A DNA stretch of 64,000 bases, taken from assembly GCA_016584305.1 (NCBI GenBank), contig JACEEZ010003822.1:1-64000 (forward strand), given 5' to 3'. The position numbers were made by a program, and so were the translations under genes. The first letter of the stretch is position 1. Every line of letters begins with the position of its first letter. Positions 12,760 to 23,548 of this stretch are shown here, in pieces. The notes under the pieces were generated by a model that worked only from the letters and a program-made list of their open reading frames with translations, was not told the DNA's origin and made no database searches. Source of the stretch: Chionoecetes opilio (lineage: Eukaryota > Arthropoda > Malacostraca > Decapoda > Majidae).

Positions 12760-14350
12760 TTAGCTACCGATATAAAGCAATATACTTCAATTTGTTGAAA
12801 AAAAATGGTCTTCACTGATAACTACCTAAAATCATTGAAAACACTACATTTTGTGGGTTTATAGCAATATGATAAGTAAAACTAATTGTATATATACAAT
12901 AACGCTACAGTTTACAAGAAACTATGAAAAACGCTCGCAATAATACCGTTATATCACAATAAATAACCTCTTACTCTTCTATTTTATTGCTTAATGTAAT
13001 GTAAGCTAGGTGCAAATTATTCAAAAAAAAGGATTGTATACTTCAATTTGTAGAAAAACAGCTATATATTACCAATAACTAGCTAAAATCATTGAAAAGA
13101 ACACATTTTGAGGGTATAAAGCATTATGGTAAGGTAAATTCCTTCTATTTATGATATAACACAACAATTATCAAGAGACTATGAAAAACACGTGAAATAT
13201 ACAATTGTATCATAATATAGTCTCAAACTCGTATTATAAGCTAACAAGTACTTTAAAATAGCATTTTCTAACGAAAACAACTATAATACCACATTTTTTA
13301 GTTTCTCTATAATAAAAAATGGCTGAAGAATGTCAATTTTCGACATTTTTTAGCCTTTCAAAAATACATTAAAACACTTGAAAGAACGTTGTTTTTTAGA
13401 TTAAAATTAATACCTGAATTTCATGAAAAATACATGTTTTAAACCCATAATAATGTAAAATATAGTTGTGTAAAAGTGCTGAATAATGTCAAATTTCGAC
13501 ATTTTTTAGCCCATGAAAAATATATTAAAATACTTGAAAAAACGTAGTTTTTAAGATTAAATTGATAGCTGAATTTTATAAAAAATACATATTTCTAGCT
13601 CATAGTATTGTAAAATATAGTTGTGTAAAAGTGCTTAATATTGTCAAATTTAATTTTTTTTTAGCCATTCAAACATACCTTCAAATACTTGCAAAAACTT
13701 TGTTTTTAAGATTAAAATTGATACATAAATTTCATGAAAAATACATATTTTTAGCTATTAATTTTGTAAAATATAGTTGTAGCAGATATCAAAAGCTGTT
13801 TAGCTACAGATATAAAGAAATAACTTCAATTTGTAGAACTATTCTTCACTGATAACTTGCTAAAATCACTGAAAACACTACATTTTATGGGTTTATAGCA
13901 ATATGATAAGTAAAACTACTTGTATATATACAATAACGCTACAGTTTACAAGAAATTATGAAAAATGCTTGAAATATACCGTTATATCACAATAAATAAC
14001 CTCTTACTCTTTTATTTATTAGCTTAATGTAATGTAAGCTACTTATAGGTGCAAATGATTCTAAAAAAAAGATTGTATACTTCAATTTGTAGAAAAACAG
14101 CTATATATCACCAATAACTAGCTAAAATCATTGAAAAGAACACATTTTGAGGGTATATTATCATAAGTTAAATTCCTTCTATTTATTATATAACACTACA
14201 ATATACAAGAAACTATGAAAAACACGTGCAATATACAATTGTATCACAATATAGAGTGTCAAACTTTTATTATAAGCTTACAGTAGTTTAAAATAGCATT
14301 TTCTAACGAAAACAACTATAATACCACATTTTGAATTTCTCTATCACAAA

Positions 14351-14391
14351 AAGGGCTGAATAATGTCAATTTTCGACATTTTTTAGCCCTT
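14351..14391 (+). repeat. B-block stem-loop, example 2
   Basis: Arms AAGGGCTGAATAATGTC and GACATTTTTTAGCCCTT, 17 nt each, with one T-T mismatch and one G-T pair, around a 7-nt loop. Same position in the unit as the other examples. Confidence 0.85.
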
Positions 14392-14834
14392 CAAAAATAC
14401 ATTAAAACATTTGAAAAAACGTTGTTTTTATGATTAAAATTGATACCTTAATTTTATGAAAAAAACATAGATGTAGCTCGTAGTATTGTAAAATATAATT
14501 GTGTAAAAGTGCTTAATAATGTCATATTTCGACATTTTTTAGCCCATCAAAAATACATTAAAATACTTGAAAAAACGTTGTTTTTGTGATTAAAATTAAT
14601 ACCTAAATTTCCTGTAAAATACATGTTTTAAGCTCATAATATTGTAAAATATAGTAGTGTAAAAGTGCATCAAAAAAATCAAGTTATGACATTTTTTAGC
14701 CCTTCAAAAATACATTAAAATACTTGAAAAAACGTTGTTTATAAGATTAAAATTGATACCTAAATTTCATAAAAAATACATATTTTTAATTATTAATTTT
14801 GTAAAATATAGTTGTAGCAAATATCAAAAAGCTA

Positions 14835-15247
14835 TTTAGCTACCGATATAAAGGAATATACTTCAATTTGTAGAAAAAAACAGGTCTTCACTGATAACTA
14901 GCTAAAATCATTGAAAACACTACATTTTACAAAGAGACTATGAAAAACACGTGTAATATACAAATGTATCACAATATAGAGTCTCAAACTCCTATTATAA
15001 GCTTACGGTAGTTTAATATAGCATTTTCTAACGAAAACTACTATAATACCTCATTTTAAATTTCTCTATCAAAACAAGGGCTGAATAATGTCATATTTCG
15101 ACGTTTTTTAGCCCTTCAAAATACATGAAGACACTTGAAAAAACGTTGTTTTTAAGATTAAAATGAGTACTTAAATTTCATAAAAAATACATATTTTTAG
15201 CTAATAATTTTGTAAAATATAATTGTAGCAAATATCAAAAAACTATT
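14835..15247 (+). repeat. A1/A2 fused satellite unit (junction near 14930)
   Basis: This unit is only 412 bp. The A1 sequence ACTACATTTTA joins the A2 sequence TACAAAGAGACTATG at a point where A1 and A2 are similar. It looks like a recombination product between the two half-units, with B blocks lost too. Confidence 0.8.
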
Positions 15248-16841
15248 TAGCTACCGATATAAAGGAATATACTTCAATTTGTAGAAAAAAACAGGTCTTC
15301 ACTGATAACTAGCTAAAATCATTGAAAACACTACATTTTATGGGTTTATAGCAATATGATAAGTAAAACTACTTGTATATATACAATAACGCTACAGTTT
15401 ACAAGAAACTATGAAAAATGCTTGCAATATACCGTAATATCACAATAAATAACCTCCTACTCTTCTATTTTATAGCTTAATGTAATGTAAGCTACTTATA
15501 GGTGCAAATTATTCTAAAAAAAGGATTGTATACTTCAATTTGTAGAAAAACAGCTATATATCACCGATAACTTGCTCTAAAATCATTGAAAAGAACACAT
15601 TTTGAGGGTATAAAGCATTATCGTAAGGTAAATTCCTTCTATTTATGATATAACACTACAATATACAAGAACCTATGAAAAACACGTGTAATATACAAAT
15701 GTATCACAATATAGAGTCCCAAAATCCTATCATAAGCTTACAGTAGTTTAAAATAGCATTTTCTAACGAAAACTACTATAATACCTCATTTTGAATTTCT
15801 ATCAAAACAAGGGCTGAATAATGTCAATTTTCGACGTTTTTTAGCACTTCAAATATACATGAAAACACTTGAAAAAACGTTGTTTTTAAGATTAAAATTA
15901 ATACTTAAATTTCATGAAAAGCTCATAACATTGTAAAATATAGTTTTGTAAAAGTGCTGAATAATGTCAAATTTCTACATTCTTTAGCCCTTAAAAAATA
16001 CATTAAAATACTTGAAAAAATGTTGTTTTGAAGATTAAAATTGATACCTAAATTTCATGAAAAATACATGTTTTAAGCTCATAATATTGTAAATTATAGT
16101 TGTGTAAAAGTGATTAATAATGTCAAATTTCGACATTTTTTAGCCCTTCAAAAATACATTAAAATACTTGAACAAAATTTGTTTATAAAATTAAAATTGA
16201 TACTTAAATTTCATAAAAAATACATATTTTTAGCTATTAATTTTGTAAAATATAATTGTAGCATATATCAAAAAACTATTTAGCTACCGATATAAAGGAA
16301 TATACTTCAATTTGTAGAAAAAAACAGGTTTTCACTGATAACTAGCTAAAATCATTGAGAACACTACATTTTATGGGTTTATAGCAATATGATAAGTAAA
16401 ACTACTTGTATATATACAATAACGCTACAGTTTACTGGAAATTATGAAAAACGCTTGCAATATACCGTTATATCACAATAAATAACCTCTTACTCTTCTA
16501 TTTTATAGCTTAATGTAATGTAAGCTACTTATAGGTGCAAATTATTCTAAAAAAAGGATTGTATACATCAATTTGTAGGAAAACAGCAATATATCACCGA
16601 TAACTAGCTAAAATCATTAAAAAGAACACATTTTAAGGGTATAAAGCATTATCATGAGGTAAATTTCTTCTATTTATTATATAACACTACAATATTCAAC
16701 AAACTATTAAAAACACGTGCAATATACAATTGTATAACAATATAGAGTGTCAAACTCCTATTATAAGCTTACAGTAGTTTAAAATAGCATTTTCTAACGA
16801 AAACAACTATATTACCGTATTTTGAGTTTCTCTATCACAAG

Positions 16842-16882
16842 AAGGGCTGAAAAATGTCAATTTTCGACATTTTTTAGCCCTT
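16842..16882 (+). repeat. B-block stem-loop, example 3
   Basis: Same 41-nt structure at the A2/B boundary. The left arm here reads AAGGGCTGAAAAATGTC, keeping both paired cores intact. Confidence 0.82.
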
Positions 16883-18777
16883 CAAAAATACATTAAAACA
16901 CTTGAAAAAACGTTGTTTTTAAGATTAAAATTAATACCTAAATTACATGAAAAATACATGTTTTAAGCTCATAATATTGTTAAGTATAGTTGTGTAAAAG
17001 TGTTGCATAATTTCAAATTTCGACATTTTTTAGCCCTTCAAAAATACTTGAAAATACTTGAATAAACGTTGTTTTTAAGACTAAAATTGATACCTAAATT
17101 TTATGAAAAATACATATTTATAGCTCATAGTATTGTAGAATATAGTTGTGTAAAGTTGCTGCATAATGTCAAATTTCGACATTTTTTAGCCCTTCAAAAA
17201 TACTTTAAAATACTTGAAAAAACGTTGTTTTTAAGATTAAAATTGATACCTAAATTTCATAAAAAATACATATTTTTAGCTATTAATTTTGTAAAATATA
17301 TTTGTAGCAAATATCAATAAGCTATTTAGCTACCGATATAAAGGAATATACTTCAATTTGTAGAAAAAAACAGGTCTTCACTGATAACTAGCTAAAATCA
17401 TTGAAAACACTACATTTTATGGGTTTTTAGTAATATGATAGGTAAAACTACTTGTATATATACAAAAACGCTACAATTTACAAGAAACTATAATAAACGC
17501 TTGCAATATACCGTTATATCACAATAAATAACCTCTTACTCTTCTATTTTATAGCTTAGAGTAATGTAAGCTACTTATAAGTGCAAAATATTGAAAACAA
17601 AGGATTGTATACTTCAATTTGTAGAAAAACAGCTATATGTCACCGATAACTAGCTAAAATCATTGAAAAGAACACATTTTGAGGGTATAAAGCATTAACG
17701 TAAGGTAAATTCCTTCTATTTATGATATAACACAACAATTTACAAGAGACTATGAAAAACACGTGAAATATACAATTGTATAACAATATAGAGTCTCAAA
17801 CTCCTATTATAAGCTAACAAGTAGTTTAAAAGTGCAATTTCTGACGAAAACAACTATAATACCACACTTTGAATTTCTCTATCAAAAAAAGGGCTGAATA
17901 ATGTCAATTTTCGACATTTTTTAGCCTTTCAAAAATACATTAAAACACTGGAAAAAACGTTGTTCTTAAGATTAAAATTAATACCTAAATTTCATGAAAA
18001 ATACATGTTTTAAGCACATAATATTGTAAAATATAGATGTGTAAAATTGCTTAATAATGCCATATTTCGACATTTTTTAGCATTTCAAAAATACATTAAA
18101 ATACTTGCAAAAACTTTTTTTTTAATATTAAAATTGATACCTAAATTTCATAAAAAAATACATATTTTTTGCAATTAATTTTGTAAAATATAGTTGTAGC
18201 AAATGTCAAAAGCTATTTAGCTACAGATATAAAGAAATATACTTCAATTTGTAGAAAAAAAAAACTCTTCACTGATAACTTGCTAAAATCATTGAAAACA
18301 CTACATTTTATGGGTTTATAGCAATATGATAAGTAAAACTACTTGTATATGTACAATAACGCTACAGTTTACAAGAAACTATGAAAAACGCTTGCAATAT
18401 AACGTTATATCACAATAAATAACCTCCTACTCTTCTATTTTATAGCTTAATGTAATGTAAGCTACTTATAGGTGCAAATTATTCTAAAAAAAGGATTGTA
18501 TACATCAATTTGTAGAAAAACAGCTATATATCACCGATAACTAGCTAAAAACATTGAAATGAACACATTTTGAGGATATAAAGCATTATCATGAGCTAAA
18601 TTCCTTCTATTTATTATATAACACTACAACATACAAGAATCTATGAAAAACACGTGCAATATACAATTGTATCACATTATAGAGTGTCACTCATATTATA
18701 AGCTTACAGTAGTTTAAAATAGTATTTTTCCAACGAAAACAATTATATTACCGTATTTTGAATTTCTCTATCAGAAA

Positions 18778-18818
18778 AAGGGCTGAATAATGTCAATTTT
18801 CGACATTTTTTAGCCCTT
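18778..18818 (+). repeat. B-block stem-loop, example 4
   Basis: Arms AAGGGCTGAATAATGTC and GACATTTTTTAGCCCTT with the 7-nt loop AATTTTC, at the A2/B boundary. Confidence 0.82.
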
Positions 18819-21351
18819 CAAAAATACATTAAAACAATTGAAAAAACGTTGTTTTTAAGATTAATATTAATACCTACATTACATGAAAAATACATATTTT
18901 TAGCTCATAACAATGTAAAATATAGTAATGTAAAAGTGCTTAATAATGTCAAATTTCTTGCAAACTTGCAAACAAAAACACCTGCAAAAACATTGTTTTT
19001 AAGATTAAAATTGATACCTAAATTTCATGAAAAATACATATTTTAACTATTAATTTCGTAAAATTTAGTTGAAGCAAATATCAAAGGCTATTTAGCTACA
19101 GATATAAAGAAATATACTTCAATTTGTAGAAAAAAACAACTCTTCACTGATAACTTGCTAAAATCATTGAACACACTACATTTTATGGGTTTATAGCAAT
19201 ATGATAAGTAAAATTACTTGCATATATACAATAACGCTACAGTTTACAAGAAATTATGAAAAACGCTTGAAATATACCGTTATATCACAATACATAACCT
19301 CTTACTCTTCTATTTATTAGCTTAATGTAATGTAAGCTACTTATAGGTGCAAATGGTTCTAAAAAAAATATTGTATACATCAATTTGTAGAAAAACAGCT
19401 ATATATCACCGATAACTAGCTAAAATCATTGAAAAGAACACATTTTGAGGGTATAAAGCATTATCATAAGTTAAATTCCTTCTATTTATTATATAACACT
19501 ACAATATAAAAGAAACTATGAAAAACACGTGTAATATACAAATGTATCACAATATAGAGTCTCAAACTCCTATTATAAGCATACAGTAGTTTAAAATAGC
19601 ATTTTCTAACGAAATCTACTATAATACCACATTTTGAATTTTCTATCAAAACAACGGCCGAATAATGTCAATTTTCGACATTTTTTAGCCTTTCAAAAAT
19701 ACATTAAAACACTTGAAAAAACATTGTTTTTAAGATTAAAATGAATACTTTAATTTCATGAAAAATACATGTTTAAAGCTCATAATATTGTAAAATATAG
19801 TTTTGTAAAAGTGCTGAATAATGTCAAATTTCGACATTTTTTAGCACTTCAAAAATACATTAAAATACTTGAAAAAACGTTGTTTTTAAGATTAAAATTG
19901 ATACCTAAATTTTATGTAAAAAACATATATTAGTTCATAATATTGTAAAATATAGTTGTTTAAAAGTGCTTAATTAATGTCAAATTTCGACATTTCTTAG
20001 CCTTTCAAAAATACCTTAAAATACTTGCAAAAACATTGTTTTTAAGATTAAAATTGATACCTAAATTTCATGAAAAATATATATTTTTAGCTATTAATTT
20101 TGTAAAATATTGTTGTAGCAAATATCAAAAGCTATATAGCTACAGATATAAAGAAATATACTTCAATTTGTAGAAAAAAAAAACTCTTCACTGATAACTT
20201 GCTAAAATCATTGAAAACACTACATTTTTTGGGTTTATAGCAATATGATAAGTAAAACTACTTGTATATATACAATACCGCTGCAGTTTACAAGAAATTA
20301 TGAAAAACTCTTGCAATATACTGTTATATCACAATAAATAACCTCTTACTCTTCTATTTATTAGCTTAATGTAATGTAAGCTACTTTTAGGTGCAAATGA
20401 TTCTAAAAATGAGGTTTTTATACTTCAATTTGTAGGAAAACAGCTATATATCACCGATAACTAGCTAAAATCATTGAAAAGAACACATTTTGAGGGTATA
20501 AAGCATTATCATAAGTTAACTGTCTTCTATTTATTATATAACACTACAATATACAGGAAACTATGAAAAATACGTGCAATATACAATTGTATCACAATAT
20601 ATAGTGTCAAACTCCTATTATCAGCTTACAGTAGTTTAAAATAGCATTTTCTAACGACAACAACTATATTAACGAATTTTGAGTTTCTCTATCACAAAAA
20701 GTTCTGAATAATGTCATTTTTCGACATGTTTTAGTATTTCAAAAATACATTAAAACACTTGAAAAAATGTTGTTTATAAGATTAAAATTAATACCTAAAT
20801 TTCATGAAAAATACATGTTTTAAACTCATAATATTGTAAAGTATAGTTGTGTAAAAGTGCTGAATAATGTCATATTTCGACATTTTTTAGCCTTTGAAAA
20901 ATACATTAAAATACTTGAAAAAACGTTGTTTATAAGATTAAAATTGATACCTAAATTTTATGATAAATACATATTGTTAACCTATAATAATATAAAATAT
21001 AGTTGTGTAAAAATGTAATTTCGACATTTTTTAGCCCTTCAAAAATACATTAAAACACTTGAAAAAACGTTGTTTTTAAGATTAAAATGAATACCTAAAT
21101 TTCATGAAAAATACATGTTTTAAGGTCATAATATTGTAAAGTATAGTGGTGTAAAAGTGCATAATAATGTCAAATTTCAACATTTTTTAGCCTTTCAAAA
21201 CTACATTAAAATACTTGAAAAAACGTTGTTTATAAGATTTAAATTGATACCTAAATTTCATAAAAAATACATATTTTTAGCTATTAACTTTGTAAAATAT
21301 ACGTGTAGCAAATATCAAAAAGCTATTTAGCTACCGATATAAAGGAATATA

Positions 21352-21618
21352 CTTCAATTTGTAGAAAAAAAACAGGTCTTCACTGATAACTAGCTAAAAT
21401 CATTGAAATTTATTGATTGTATTTTATGGGTTTATAGCAATATGATAAGTAAAAATAATTGTATATATACAATAACGCTATATTTTAGAAGAAACTATGA
21501 AAAACGCTTGCAATATACCGTTATATCACAATAAATAACCTCTTACTCCTCTATTTTATAGCTTAATGTAATGTAAGCTACTTATAGGTGCAAATTATTA
21601 TAAAAAAAGGATTGTATA
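21352..21618 (+). repeat. A1 half-unit (about 267 bp), example
   Basis: Begins CTTCAATTTGTAG and carries TTGTATATATACAA-type palindromes, TTTACAAGAAACTATG (changed to TTTAGAAG in this copy), a CGCTTGCAATATACCG stretch and the TAGCTTA/TAAGCTA interrupted palindrome near its end. It aligns along its length with A2, which shows that they are ancient duplicates. Confidence 0.88.
21559..21580 (+). repeat. A1 interrupted palindrome TAGCTTA..TAAGCTA, example
   Basis: Seven-base arms separated by ATGTAATG, near the 3' end of A1. It is repeated in most units with little change. Confidence 0.8.
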
Positions 21619-21895
21619 CTTCAATTTCTAGAAAAACAGCTATATATCACCGGTAACTAGCTAAAATAATTGAAAAGAGCACATTTTGAGGGTATAAAGC
21701 ATTATCGAAAGGTAAATTCCTTCTATTTATGATATAACACAACAATTTACAAGAGACTATGAAAAACACGTGAAATATACAATTGTATCACAATATAGAG
21801 TCTCAAACTCCTCATATAAGCTAACTAGTAGTTTAAAATAGCATTTTCTAACGAAAACAACTATAATACCAAATTTTGAGTTTCTCTATCAAAAA
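21619..21895 (+). repeat. A2 half-unit (about 277 bp), example
   Basis: Shares with A1 the blocks CTTCAATTT..TAG, AACTAGCTAAAAT, TTTACAAGA-ACTATGAAAAAC and ATATAC..AT.TATCACAATA. It differs by the A2-specific CACGTG site and the ATACAATTGTAT palindrome. It ends in an A-rich run at the foot of the B-block hairpin. Confidence 0.88.
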
Positions 21896-21936
21896 AAGGG
21901 CTGAAGAATGTCAATTTTCGACATTTTTTAGCCCTT
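21896..21936 (+). repeat. B-block stem-loop, example 1
   Basis: Left arm AAGGGCTGAAGAATGTC and right arm GACATTTTTTAGCCCTT pair around the 7-nt loop AATTTTC. AATGTC/GACATT and AAGGGCT/AGCCCTT pair perfectly; the segment between them has few mismatches. Confidence 0.85.
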
Positions 21937-22064
21937 CAAAAATACATTAAAACACTTGAAAAAACGTTGTTTTTAAGATAAAAATTAATACCTAAATATC
22001 ATGAAAAATACATGTTTTAAGCTCATAATATTGTAAAATATTGTTGTGTAAAAGTGCTGAATAA
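21909..22064 (+). repeat. 156-bp B block, example
   Basis: One B period, from TGTCAATTTTCGACATT to the next TGTCAAATTTCGACATT. Internal landmarks are AACGTTGTTTTTAAGAT, TACCTAAAT.TCATGAAAAATA and GTGTAAAAGTGCTGAATAA. Length 156 equals 52 codons, so any frame without stops stays open through neighbouring copies and yields repeated phantom peptides. Confidence 0.9.
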
Positions 22065-22377
22065 TGTCAAATTTCGACATTTTTTAGCCCATGAAAAATA
22101 TTTTAAAATACTTGAAAAAAAAGTTGTTTTTAAGATCAAATTGATACCTAAATTTTATGAAAAATACATATTTTTATCTCATAATATTGTAAAATATAAT
22201 GTTGCAAAAGTGCTTAATAATGACAAATTTCGACATTTTTTAGCCCTTCGAAAATATCTTAAAATACTTGCAAAAACATTGTTTTTAAAATTAAAATTGA
22301 TACCTAAATTTCATGAAAAATAGATATTAATAGGTATTAATTTCGTAAAATATAATCGTAGCAAATATCAAAAGCTA

Positions 22378-22941
22378 TTTAGCTACAGATATAAAGAAAT
22401 ATACTTAAATTTTTAGAAAAAAACAACTCTTCACTGATAACTTGCTAAAATCATTGAAAACACTACATTTTATGGGTTTATAGCAATATGATGAGTAAAA
22501 CTACTTGTATATATACAAAAACGTTACAGTTTACAAGAAACTATGAAAAACGCTTGCAATATACCGTTATATCACAATAAATAACATCTTACTCTTCTAT
22601 TTATTAGCTTAATGTAATGTAAGCTACTTATAGGTGCAAATTATTCTAAAATAAGGATTGTATACTTCAATTTGTAGGAAAACAGCTATATATCACCGAT
22701 AACTAGCTAAAATCATTGAAAAGAACACATTTTGAGGATATAAAGCATTATCATAAGTTAAATTCCTTCTATTTATTATATAACACTACAATATACAAGA
22801 ACCTATGAAAAACACGTGTAATATACAAATGTATCACAATATAGAGTGTCAAACTCCTATTATAAGCTTATAGAAGTTTAAAATAGCATTTTCTAACGAA
22901 AGCAACTATATTACCGTATTTTGTAAATATCAAAAAGCTAT
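22378..22941 (+). repeat. Satellite unit lacking all complete B blocks (junction near 22922)
   Basis: The A2 end (ATTACCGTATTTTG) is fused to the tail of a last B block (TAAATATCAAAAAGC), giving a 563-bp spacing. The short shared ATTTTGTAAA-like sequence at the join suggests microhomology. Confidence 0.78.
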
Positions 22942-23506
22942 TTAGCTACCGATATAAAGGAATATACTTCAATTTGTAGAAAAAAAACAGGTCTTCACTG
23001 ATAACTAGCTAAAATCATTGAAAACACTACATTTTATAGGTTTATAGCAATATGATAAGTAAAACTACTTTTATATATACAATAACGCTACAGTTTACAA
23101 GAAACTATGAAAAACGCATGCAATATACCGTTATATCACAATAAATAACCTCTTACTCTTCTATTTTATAGCTTAATGTAATGTAAGCTACTTATAGGTG
23201 CAAATGATTCTAAAAAAAGGATTGTATACCTCAATTTGTAGGAAAACAGCTATATATCACCGATAACTAGCTAAAATCATTGAAAAGAACACATTTTGAG
23301 GGTTAAAAGCATTATCGTAAGGTAAATTTCTACTATTTATGATATAACACAACAATTTACAAGAGACTATGAAAAACACGTGAAATATACAATTGTATCA
23401 CAATATAGAGTCTCAAACTCCTATTATAAGCTAACAAGTAGTTTAAAATAGCATTTTCTAACGAAAACAACTATAATACCACATTTTGAATTTCTCCATC
23501 AAAAAA

Positions 23507-23548
23507 AGGGCTGTTACTACAGCCCTATATATCTACAGCCCTATAAAG
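23507..23548 (+). repeat. Rearrangement junction with new perfect hairpin
   Basis: At the A2/B boundary the expected B sequence is replaced by AGGGCTGT, the loop TACT, then ACAGCCCT: a perfect 8-bp inverted repeat (23507-23526). CTACAGCCCTATA then occurs a second time before the sequence re-enters an A2 at CAATTTGTAGG. B blocks and an A1 are skipped. Confidence 0.8.

Larger units (their letters stand above)
21326..22378 (+). repeat. Reference satellite unit (A1 + A2 + 3 B blocks)
   Basis: A good example of the repeat anatomy. A1 runs from the landmark to about 21618, its shared core starting at CTTCAATTTGTAG near 21352. A2 starts at the second CTTCAATTT (21619) and runs to about 21895. B blocks follow with TGTCAATTTTCGAC at 21909 and its cognates at 22065 and 22221, exactly 156 bp apart. 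The last B block has a distinct tail (TAGCAAATATCAAAAGC) that leads into the next A1. Confidence 0.9.

Noticed and set aside
14351..14391. Rho-independent terminator
   Set aside because: The hairpin with a T-run resembles one, but it is a repeated satellite element in eukaryotic DNA with no gene upstream.
14351..14410. CENP-B box in the B-block stem-loop
   Set aside because: TTCG is present, but the spaced CGGG half of the CENP-B box is not found in the units inspected.
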